Part shown: piece after piece, positions 7,543 to 14,150 of the stretch | Position numbering within the stretch: position 1 is the stretch's first letter | Layout: every line of letters starts with the position of its first letter | Source of the DNA: UBA6136 sp039795615 | GTDB taxonomy: Bacteria > Pseudomonadota > Gammaproteobacteria > Methylococcales > Methylococcaceae | Direction: 5' to 3' | NCBI GenBank assembly: GCA_039795615.1 | Contig: JBDKLO010000129.1 | Location: forward strand, 1 to 20,403 | DNA length: 20,403 nucleotides | The notes under the pieces: model-generated | What the model was told of the DNA's origin: nothing | The model's database searches: none | The model's input: the letters and a program-made list of their open reading frames with translations, nothing else | Translations under genes and position numbers: made by a program

Positions 7543-8663
7543 AACGTTTTTTTTATCTTCTGCTTGTCCTGGGGCTGAGTATCGACCTTGGATCCGCTGG
7601 GAGCAATGACAGCCTGAGCCCTTCCGAACTTAAGGAGATCCGAAGCAAGAATAAAATCATCGGCCGTTTGGCTGCGGATCTTGTGGGCGAACTGATGGTG
7701 ACGCTTAAAGCTAAGCATGGGCCGATTGAACGAGCCACTTCCGAAGAAGGCCAAAAGGCCATCGAGGAGCGTAACCTTCGCATTGAGGGTCTGGTCAGTC
7801 AGCGCTATCAGGAGGTCAAGGAGGATTTCTTCAAGGGCCGCTTCGACCGCTCAAGAGCACGGCTTCCCGAAAATATCGAGCGTTGGCGCTCGAGTCCCGA
7901 TATCAGCAATCCGGGCGCCGACCTTGCAAATTTTCCCAACAGCGCCTTCACGCTCCCTCAGGGGCGGGCCTACATTGAGACCTCGCCCGTCACGTGGTAC
8001 GGAGGTGCTTACCTGACGGCACCCCAGTACAACGCGGAGTACTTGCTACGCTATGGGCTCACCGATAATGTCGAGCTTCGTCTATTTGGAAATGGAGCCA
8101 GTTGGCAAGGTGGGCGCCTCGGTGGGGCAGGTTTTTCACCGCTGGCCTTCGACACCAAGATTCACCTCATGGAGGAACGAGAGGACCTTTTCCTTCCTGC
8201 GGCAGGCTTTGAAGCCTACATCCAGACGGAATTACTGGCGAGTAGCGGATTTTCGCAAGGCACCAATGCCGGATTCAGCCTGAATTTCGATCAGTCACTG
8301 CCCTTTGATATCGATGCGGAATACAACTTTGGTTCCAATCAGGTCCGAAAGTTTAACGGTGACCCCTACTGGCAATTCAACTTTCAATGGGCGCTGCAAA
8401 AGGATGTGCTCAACAAGGATGTCGCTGTTTTCATCCATGGCTTTTACAACGCAACGAGCTTGCCGAGGCTCCCAACCGGTCTTGCCGTGTCGCTTGATGC
8501 CCCGCTTCTTCTGGATGCCAAGCCTCCCCAGATTGCGGCGGTCGGGGGTGGGGCACTCTGGACGATCAATCGTCGCGTGGTAGTCTGGGGCCAAGCCAGT
8601 GGTGGGGTGACCCAATACTCCCCCAGCGTCATCACCAACTTTGGGTTTGCTGTCGCTTTTTGA
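7539..8663 (+). CDS. Outer-membrane beta-barrel protein (transporter-like, paralogue of the autotransporter's C-terminal domain)
   Basis: 374 residues. Signal peptide at 1-20 (KRFFYLLLVLGLSIDLGSA). Residues 22-115 are a charged helical region ending in ENIERWRSSPD. Residues 122-374 are beta-rich with alternating aromatic/polar strands and end in ITNFGFAVAF, a typical C-terminal BAM signal (terminal Phe). The barrel resembles the PF13557-type (Phenol_MetA_deg) outer-membrane family. It closely matches residues 642-927 of the product of 16718-19501: PGADLANFPNSAFTLP, LLRYGLTDNVELRLF, AFDTKIHL, PAAGFE and NFDQSLPFDI all have near-identical counterparts. The ATG overlaps the preceding stop. Codons 4-6 contain a run of eight T. 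A terminator follows at 8676-8710. Whatever it transports, if anything, is unknown. Confidence 0.85.
   Translation: MKRFFYLLLVLGLSIDLGSAGSNDSLSPSELKEIRSKNKIIGRLAADLVGELMVTLKAKHGPIERATSEEGQKAIEERNLRIEGLVSQRYQEVKEDFFKGRFDRSRARLPENIERWRSSPDISNPGADLANFPNSAFTLPQGRAYIETSPVTWYGGAYLTAPQYNAEYLLRYGLTDNVELRLFGNGASWQGGRLGGAGFSPLAFDTKIHLMEEREDLFLPAAGFEAYIQTELLASSGFSQGTNAGFSLNFDQSLPFDIDAEYNFGSNQVRKFNGDPYWQFNFQWALQKDVLNKDVAVFIHGFYNATSLPRLPTGLAVSLDAPLLLDAKPPQIAAVGGGALWTINRRVVVWGQASGGVTQYSPSVITNFGFAVAF
7547..7554. repeat. T8 homopolymer in codons 4-6 of the barrel gene
   Basis: Eight consecutive T within the signal-peptide codons (Arg-Phe-Phe-Tyr). A one-base slip would frameshift the protein after five residues. 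The run is intact and in frame here. Confidence 0.95.
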
Positions 8664-8675
8664 TCACCTGAACCG

Positions 8676-8710
8676 ACCGACTATGCCCTTTTTGAAAAGT
8701 CGGTGTTTTT
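8676..8710 (+). terminator. Intrinsic terminator embedded in the antiporter 3' end
   Basis: On the plus strand ACCGACT (8676-8682) pairs perfectly with AGTCGGT (8698-8704) around a 15-nt loop and is followed by GTTTTT. It sits 13 nt after the stop of the barrel gene and overlaps the last codons of the convergent CPA2 antiporter gene. The stem is only 7 bp with a large loop, so efficiency is uncertain. Confidence 0.6.
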
Positions 8711-9859
8711 GACGTGACGCGCCAGGATGGGGAAAAGAACCACAGACAGCATCCCTGCACAGAGAAGGGCTGCAGCACGCTCCTCCCGCATCAGCCCGGA
8801 GGCAATACCAATTTCGGTCACGATGACAATGATCGGAAGTCCGGTCGCAGAGTAGAGGGTAAACCTGAGCCGATCCTTGAGATCCATCGCCTCGCCGTAG
8901 AGGAACACCGGAAGACCGCGTATCACCAAAAGTAATATCAGCAGGCCCACGACCTGGAAGGCCGCAATCGGGCCGGTCAGGAGCAACGTGGGATCAAACT
9001 TGAGTCCAGCCACGATGAAGAAGAAGGGGATGAGAAAGCCATAGCCGATGCCGTGCAGCTTTTCTTCAAGGGCCTGATGATCGCCCTCCCGAGCCATGAG
9101 TCGAACAATCAATCCGGCGGCAAATGCCCCAATCACGACGTTGAGGCCGAAATTGGCGGCCAACAGAACAAAAAGCGCCTGTATCAGCATGCAAAGCCGC
9201 ACCTGAAACTCTCCGCTTTTAGGCAGGATATCAGTCATCCGTTGTCCCAACGCCCGGGTCTTCGGGTGATAGGCACCGAAAGCGGCCAGAAAGGCCAGTG
9301 CGACAAAGGCCACGATAAAGAAGGTATGAAGGACGGTGGCGTGGGTTGGGATCAGCATCAGCGAGATCACCATGAGGGGGCCAAATTCTCCGAGAGTGGC
9401 CACCGGCATGAACCTTTTTCCAAAGTCCGTTTCGAGTTCCCCTTCATCCCGAAGGATGGGAATCAAGACCCCCAGTGCGGTTGTTGAGAGCGCAACCGCA
9501 GCCATCAAGGGGGGGGCTGAAATAATCCCGGTGCTATGAAACAGCGCCATCAGAAGAAGTCCTGCTCCAAAGGACAGCGCCCAACCGGTAGCGGCCTTGG
9601 TAAAAAGAGGCCCCTTAAGCGACTCCAGATCAATCTCATAGCCGACCATGAAGAGAAGGAAGGTGAGGCCGAGTTCCGAGAGTTCAATCACCAGTCCTGT
9701 GGGTTGGGCAAGATTGAGGAGGTGAGGGCCCATCAGGATTCCGAGCAGCAGTTCAACCACCACCACGGGGACCCGGAACCGCTGGGGAAGCCCGGCAACC
9801 AGGGGTGCGATGAGTGCCGCAGCGGCGATCAGGGTCAGTTGCAGGTAATTTTGTTCCAT
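8681..9859 (-). CDS. CPA2-family monovalent cation:proton antiporter
   Basis: 392 residues with about 12 hydrophobic segments spanning essentially the whole protein (Na_H_Exchanger domain). Family hallmarks are VPVVVVELLLGILMGP near residues 30-45, LSELGLTFLLFMVGYEIDL at about 60-78, AVALSTTALGVLIPILRD at about 121-138 and the membrane-embedded TLGEFGPLM at about 155-163. It ends soon after the membrane domain, with no TrkA-N/RCK regulatory domain, so it is GerN/NapA-like rather than full-length Kef. Na+ or K+ specificity cannot be decided. Start ATG at 9859 has no evident Shine-Dalgarno. It lies 57 nt downstream of zur on the same strand with an interrupted inverted repeat between. A C8 run on the coding strand (9516-9509) encodes Ala-Pro-Pro. 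Confidence 0.9.
   Translation of the reverse strand: MEQNYLQLTLIAAAALIAPLVAGLPQRFRVPVVVVELLLGILMGPHLLNLAQPTGLVIELSELGLTFLLFMVGYEIDLESLKGPLFTKAATGWALSFGAGLLLMALFHSTGIISAPPLMAAVALSTTALGVLIPILRDEGELETDFGKRFMPVATLGEFGPLMVISLMLIPTHATVLHTFFIVAFVALAFLAAFGAYHPKTRALGQRMTDILPKSGEFQVRLCMLIQALFVLLAANFGLNVVIGAFAAGLIVRLMAREGDHQALEEKLHGIGYGFLIPFFFIVAGLKFDPTLLLTGPIAAFQVVGLLILLLVIRGLPVFLYGEAMDLKDRLRFTLYSATGLPIIVIVTEIGIASGLMREERAAALLCAGMLSVVLFPILARHVKNTDFSKRA
9509..9516. repeat. G8/C8 homopolymer inside the CPA2 antiporter gene
   Basis: Eight G on the plus strand (C8 on the coding strand) within the Ser-Ala-Pro-Pro-Leu codons, around residue 115-118. The frame is intact here. A slip would truncate the antiporter after about one third of its length. 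Confidence 0.9.
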
Positions 9860-9869
9860 GTGCGTGGGC

Positions 9870-9900
9870 CCGGTGGAGTGATGATCTCATCATACACCGG
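9870..9900. promoter_or_regulatory. Interrupted inverted repeat between zur and the CPA2 antiporter
   Basis: Outer arms CCGGTG (9870-9875) and CACCGG (9895-9900) flank inner arms TGATGA (9879-9884) and TCATCA (9887-9892) with a 2-nt centre, giving a 12-bp stem with a small internal loop. It lies 11 nt before the antiporter start. There is no U tract, so an operator or leader hairpin is more likely than a terminator. Confidence 0.45.
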
Positions 9901-9916
9901 ACATGTGTCCCTTCAT

Positions 9917-10384
9917 TCAGGGTCCTTTGGCACTGCCACAGGTCTGGCAACGCCCGAGGATTTCAAATGTTTGGGCCTCTGCCGTGAATTGGGCCAAAGC
10001 CAGTTCACTGGCCACCGCCTGACTCAGGTTCGGCGTACTTCTCTCTTCAACCGTATGGCATTCAAGGCAGATGAGAAAGAGGAGATCGTGGCGAATGTCG
10101 GGTTGTTTGCAACCGATAAAGGCGTTCAGTGTCTCCACACGGTGAACCAGTCCCTGTTCAATCAGAAAATCCAGCGCACGGTAGACCGTCGCAGGTTTGG
10201 CGCTGGCATCGAAATCCTTGAGGGCCTCCAGAAGATCATAGGCTTTGGTCGATTCGTGGTTGGCCCAGATGAGTTCAAGGACCTTTCGGCGGATGGGGGT
10301 GAATCTGACGCCACGTCGCTCACACAAGGCATCGGCCCGGCTCAGGGCAGTGTTCAGGCAGACGTTATGGTCGTGCACGGACAT
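9917..10384 (-). CDS. zur: Zinc uptake regulator, Fur family
   Basis: Fur-family metalloregulator of 155 residues, assigned to Zur. A winged-helix domain covers about residues 25-85 (RFTPIRRKVLELIW; KPATVYRALDFLIEQGLVHRV). The dimerisation domain follows with the Zur-typical LNAFIGCKQPDIRHDLLFLI, whose Cys92 corresponds to the regulatory-site Cys of E. coli Zur. Structural zinc ligands are CxxC at 106-109 (CLEC) and CxxC at 146-149 (CQTC); the EILGRCQTC ending is characteristic of Zur. Zn-Zur would repress zinc-acquisition genes. It is divergent from a ZnuD-like receptor with a Zur box between them, so it probably controls that receptor and possibly itself. Start ATG at 10384. Confidence 0.93.
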   Translation of the reverse strand: MSVHDHNVCLNTALSRADALCERRGVRFTPIRRKVLELIWANHESTKAYDLLEALKDFDASAKPATVYRALDFLIEQGLVHRVETLNAFIGCKQPDIRHDLLFLICLECHTVEERSTPNLSQAVASELALAQFTAEAQTFEILGRCQTCGSAKGP

Positions 10385-10470
10385 GGGGCTGGATTCCTCG
10401 GTAAGGGTCGGGCAACGGGACCGGAATGTCTGGTAGGGACGGTCTCTTAAGAGAGGCTGACGTTATTTGT

Positions 10471-10483
10471 GTGATAATATAAC
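10471..10483. promoter_or_regulatory. Zur box in the zur-receptor divergent promoter
   Basis: GTGATAATATAAC matches the proteobacterial Zur palindrome GTTATANTATAAC at 12 of 13 positions, and the flanking bases T/A extend the dyad. It lies 87 nt upstream of zur and 100 nt upstream of the preferred receptor start (28 nt before the alternative TTG). It is expected to silence receptor transcription when zinc is sufficient. Confidence 0.85.
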
Positions 10484-10570
10484 ATAACAAAAGCGGAGGC
10501 CTCCCCAGGGTTGGTTCGACGCTTTGACCCTCTCTGTGTCGCTATAGAGCCTTACACGTCATTCCTCCCG

Positions 10571-12709
10571 ATGAAATCGTCGTCAATAAGGACCCCCCCC
10601 TGGCACAACGCCCACAGGCGACACCAAGCGCATGGCGCATTTCTCTCAGCCCTGCTGCTGGGGTGGCACGTTCCTTCCTGGGCGGCTCCGGAAGAGGAGG
10701 TGATGTCGCTTGAAGAAGTCCAGGTGGAAGCGGCAGCCGAAAAGCCCAACGCGCTGAATGTGGGACAGCCAAAGCTTGTACTCAAGGGAGATACGCTGAG
10801 TCAGAAAATGACGGATACGCTCGGTGCCACTCTCGAGCAGGAGCAAGGGCTCAATAACGCATCGTTTGGGCCAGGGGTGGGGCAGCCGGTCGTTCGCGGC
10901 CAGATGGGCCCGCGAGTTCAGGTCTTGCAGGATGGGTTGAACATTCTCGATGCCTCCCAGTTCAGTGGCGATCATGCCAATGCGATCGAACCTCTCCTGG
11001 CTGAAGAGCTGGAAGTCCTGAAGGGGCCGGCAGCCCTCCTTTATGGTGGAACGGCGATTGGCGGAGCCGTGAACGTGATTGATCGGCGGGTACCTGCCTC
11101 GATCCCGAAGTCGGGATTTGAGGGCGCCTTCTCAACCCGCTACAACTCGGTGTCTGACGAGACCGCCAGCGCCCTCAAGCTCGATACGGGTGGTGATCAC
11201 CTGGCCCTCCATCTGGACGGGTTCTACCGCCAGAATGGCAATCTCGACATTCCGGGGTTTGCGATTAATGATGCCGCCTATCAACAGATGAGTGGAGGAA
11301 CTCTCCCTCAGGTAAATACCCGGGGATATCTTGCGAATACGGCGGGCAACGCGATTGGGGGTACCGCCGGGTTCTCCTGGGTGGATGACTGGGGCTACTC
11401 GGGCGCCTCTTACAATAATCGCAATGATTACTACGGGATTCCTCCCGATGGAACGGCCGGCGCACCCAGGGTCAATATTGCCCAGAACACCTCCCGTGCC
11501 ACCTCCAAGACGGAATGGATCAAGCCCGGAAATCTCTTCGAGAAGGCCAGCCTTCGTTTTGCCTGGAATGATTACACCCACTATGAGTTATTGGATCAGG
11601 TGGTTCAGGCGACCTACACCAACAAAGGCTATGACAGTCGATTCGAGCTGGAGCAACTCCCCTGGGGATCGCTGACCGGAAAGCTGGGTTTTCAGACCCA
11701 GAACAATGATTTCAACGTAGTGGCAGCGCCTGGAACGCTCCCTGCCGGCGCGCCGTCCTTGGCCCCCTTGACGACAATACAGGACTACGCATTCTTCGCC
11801 GTTGAGCGTTTCGATCACGAGGTCTTTGCAACGGAGGCTGGCGTTCGTATCGAAACCAACCTTCTGACCCCTCAGAACGGCGCATATCCATCCCGAAGCT
11901 TTCTTCCGATCAGTGCTTCGCTGTCAGAGCTCTGGCACGTCGATAGCCATAACGATCTTCGGTTGACGCTCACTCATTCCCAGCGGGCACCTCAGGTACA
12001 GGAACTCTATTTCCAGGGATTCCACGATGCCACCAACAGCATCGAACTCGGGAGCAACCAGTTGGGGATGGAGACCAGCTACAACATGGATCTTGGCTAC
12101 GTTCTTGATACCGAGTACGGCAAACTCGACGCGAGCCTTTTCCAGAACTGGTTCAACAACTACATTTATCTTTTCGATACGGGACGATTGGCGGATCCGG
12201 ATCTTTATCCCTACAACCAGTGTCCTCCGGGTGCAAACAATTGTGTTCCGGTCTACCAGTACGCTCAGCAGAATGCGGTATTCCGGGGGTATGAAGTCAA
12301 CTACCGTCTGCCCCTTTACAGTGACCCGGTTCAGGGAAAGCTTGCTCTTGATCTTTTCAGTGACTATACCCGGGGCCAGTTCACGGCGGGTGGCAATGTC
12401 CCCCGCATGCCGCCCCTGCGATATGGCTTCCAGCTCAATTACGATCTGGATCGCTGGGCCTTCAATTCCCGTCTGACCCGAGCGAATGCTCAGAACTATG
12501 CCGGTGCCAACCAAACGGACACGCCCGGCTATATTCTCTGGAACGTCAGCACGCAATATCACCTTGAAGTGAAGGGCTACGACGTTCTGCTGTTTGCCCG
12601 CGGCAACAACCTTCTCGATCAGACCATCCGAAGCTCAGTCTCCTATCTTCGGGTATTCGCCCCGCAAGCGGGGCGGGGCGGTGAGATTGGGATTCAGATC
12701 AGCTTCTGA
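10571..12709 (+). CDS. znuD: TonB-dependent outer-membrane receptor, ZnuD-like zinc receptor
   Basis: Outer-membrane receptor energised by TonB, predicted to import zinc under Zur control. It is 712 residues. A long signal peptide ends near SWA|APEE (about 38), with a TonB-box-like segment (VMSLEEVQVEA). The plug at about 60-170 contains QFSGDHANAIEPLLAEELEV and KGPAALLYGGTAIGGAVNVI, which follow the ZnuD pattern closely. A 22-strand-type barrel follows, ending GEIGIQISF with terminal Phe. A loop with two Cys (NQCPPGANNCVP) and the AQQNAVFRGYEVNYRLPLY strand are also ZnuD-like. The His-rich extracellular loop expected after YYGIPP is absent. Start: ATG 10571 gives a sensible n-region but lacks a Shine-Dalgarno; the TTG at 10511 has GGAGG 11 nt upstream but adds 20 residues. 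A C8 run covers codons 8-10. Confidence 0.9.
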   Translation: MKSSSIRTPPWHNAHRRHQAHGAFLSALLLGWHVPSWAAPEEEVMSLEEVQVEAAAEKPNALNVGQPKLVLKGDTLSQKMTDTLGATLEQEQGLNNASFGPGVGQPVVRGQMGPRVQVLQDGLNILDASQFSGDHANAIEPLLAEELEVLKGPAALLYGGTAIGGAVNVIDRRVPASIPKSGFEGAFSTRYNSVSDETASALKLDTGGDHLALHLDGFYRQNGNLDIPGFAINDAAYQQMSGGTLPQVNTRGYLANTAGNAIGGTAGFSWVDDWGYSGASYNNRNDYYGIPPDGTAGAPRVNIAQNTSRATSKTEWIKPGNLFEKASLRFAWNDYTHYELLDQVVQATYTNKGYDSRFELEQLPWGSLTGKLGFQTQNNDFNVVAAPGTLPAGAPSLAPLTTIQDYAFFAVERFDHEVFATEAGVRIETNLLTPQNGAYPSRSFLPISASLSELWHVDSHNDLRLTLTHSQRAPQVQELYFQGFHDATNSIELGSNQLGMETSYNMDLGYVLDTEYGKLDASLFQNWFNNYIYLFDTGRLADPDLYPYNQCPPGANNCVPVYQYAQQNAVFRGYEVNYRLPLYSDPVQGKLALDLFSDYTRGQFTAGGNVPRMPPLRYGFQLNYDLDRWAFNSRLTRANAQNYAGANQTDTPGYILWNVSTQYHLEVKGYDVLLFARGNNLLDQTIRSSVSYLRVFAPQAGRGGEIGIQISF
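10593..10600. repeat. C8 homopolymer in the signal-peptide codons of the ZnuD-like receptor
   Basis: Eight C within Thr-Pro-Pro codons 8-10 (counting from ATG 10571). The tract lies downstream of both possible starts, so a slip would switch the receptor off by frameshift. It is in frame here. Confidence 0.95.
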
Positions 12710-12730
12710 AGACGGGCCGCCGGAGCGCGA

Positions 12731-14128
12731 TTAACAGAGTTTGTGTTTTCTTCCGTCGGCTGGTGGCGCCCTTCGGAGGGGACGGTCGGTCTCGAGTCGC
12801 TGTATGGCGTGGGCCAGGTCCTCAGCAAAGATATCACCCATGTCGCGCGTGAAGTTCTCCTTGACGACCACCCGCATGACCGCAATGTCCTCGGCATCTG
12901 GGGGTAGCGTATAGGCCGGGACAGACCAGCCGCGTTCGCGAAGAATTTCACAGATTTGAAAGACCGTATAACGGCTGTCATCCCGAAGCTTGATCACCAC
13001 GACCGGCAGGTCGATGACGTCAGTCAGAAGGTCGAACTGTCCTGTCGCCAGAATCTTTTCTTCAAGATGCCGAGCATTCCGCATGATGTTGTCCATGATG
13101 CGGCGGTATCCCTCCTGACCCAGTCTTAGAAAGTTGTAGTACTGAAGAAAGACCTGAGAGGCGGGTCTTGAGAAATTCAGGCTGAAGTTCTGCATTTCGC
13201 CACCGAGGTAGTTGATCTTGAAGATCAGTTCGGGATCGACGCAGGTTTCATCACGGAAAATCACGCAGCCCATGCCCGGATAGACCAGGCCGTATTTGTG
13301 GTTGCTGACATTGATCGAACGCACCTGCTCCAGTCGGAAGTCCCAGGCGATCTCTGGATGGGCAAAGGCCATGACAAAGCCACCGGACGCCCCATCGACA
13401 TGGATCGGAATGTCCCAGCCCTTTTCCTTGCGGATTTTCAGGAGGAGGGCATTGATGCCGGTGAAATCGTCGTTTTGTCCGGTAAAGGTGGTGCCCACCA
13501 CAACGCCGACGGCGATGGTGTTCTCATCAATCAGGGGTTCGACGTCGTCTGGGCCGATCACATAGGTGTCGGGTTTCAGCGGGACGATGCGGGCTTCAAC
13601 GTCGAAATAAAGGGCAAACTTCTCCCAGCAGGAGTGGACATCGGCTCCGAAGATCACGTTGGGTCGGGATGCATCCTGCGACTGAGCCTGTCGCTTCTTG
13701 CGCCAGGACCACTTGTGGGCGAGAAGGGCCAGCATGATGGCTTCGGATGAACCGACGGTCGCCGTTCCAATCGCCGAGGTTTCGGAATCACCGTTATCAG
13801 GAGCCGGCGCATGCAGCAGGGCTCCCATCATGTTGATGACCCGTTGATGGATGGTCCGCGTGGTCGGATATTCGTGAAAATCGATGAAGTTGATGTTGCT
13901 GGTCTCTTTCAGGAGTTCATCGGCTTCAGGCTCCATCCAGACGGTCACGAAACTCGCCGTGTTCAGGGCAGGATTAGTATCGAAATTCAGCTCATCCAGA
14001 ATAATCCGCTGAGCTGTTTTGGCTGGCATACCTGATTCTGGAATCTCGCTCGTCGGCACTGCATCAACCATTTCTCGACCGGCATAGATGACTTCGGCAA
14101 AGTCCTTTTTCTTGTTCACTTTCAGCAT
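12731..14128 (-). CDS. gadB: Glutamate decarboxylase, PLP-dependent
   Basis: Converts L-glutamate to GABA and CO2, consuming a cytoplasmic proton. It is 465 residues, the usual GAD length (E. coli GadB has 466). PLP-site residues visible are the TVGSSEAIMLA phosphate-binding segment (124-134), HVDGASGGF with Asp245, and the Schiff-base Lys278 in NVSNHKYGLVYPGMG. The CWEKFALYFDVEAR and HKYGLVYPG segments are closer to the plant/eukaryotic type than to the E. coli type. At the position of E. coli Gln163, beside the cofactor ring, the sequence has His165. The C-terminus ends KHKLC, with a His near the end that might serve the pH-gating role of E. coli His465, though this is speculative. It lies 22 nt downstream of the nitrilase-family gene and is probably cotranscribed. 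No GABA antiporter is adjacent. Confidence 0.93.
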   Translation of the reverse strand: MLKVNKKKDFAEVIYAGREMVDAVPTSEIPESGMPAKTAQRIILDELNFDTNPALNTASFVTVWMEPEADELLKETSNINFIDFHEYPTTRTIHQRVINMMGALLHAPAPDNGDSETSAIGTATVGSSEAIMLALLAHKWSWRKKRQAQSQDASRPNVIFGADVHSCWEKFALYFDVEARIVPLKPDTYVIGPDDVEPLIDENTIAVGVVVGTTFTGQNDDFTGINALLLKIRKEKGWDIPIHVDGASGGFVMAFAHPEIAWDFRLEQVRSINVSNHKYGLVYPGMGCVIFRDETCVDPELIFKINYLGGEMQNFSLNFSRPASQVFLQYYNFLRLGQEGYRRIMDNIMRNARHLEEKILATGQFDLLTDVIDLPVVVIKLRDDSRYTVFQICEILRERGWSVPAYTLPPDAEDIAVMRVVVKENFTRDMGDIFAEDLAHAIQRLETDRPLRRAPPADGRKHKLC

Positions 14129-14150
14129 GAGGTCTCTGTGCAGTCAGGGG

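Noticed and set aside
9536..10450. A 304-codon open frame on the plus strand antisense to the CPA2 and zur genes
   Set aside because: Composition is low-complexity shadow coding (His/Gln/Gly-rich), no recognisable domain, and both minus-strand genes beneath it are clear family members.
11924..12562. A 212-codon minus-strand frame antisense to the TonB-dependent receptor
   Set aside because: Antisense shadow with Val/Ile-rich composition; the receptor on the other strand is certain.
12660..12673. GC-rich hairpin CCCCGC-AA-GCGGGG as terminator of the receptor gene
   Set aside because: It lies inside the coding sequence about 36 nt before the stop, has a 2-nt loop and no T tract, and the codons fit the conserved barrel end.
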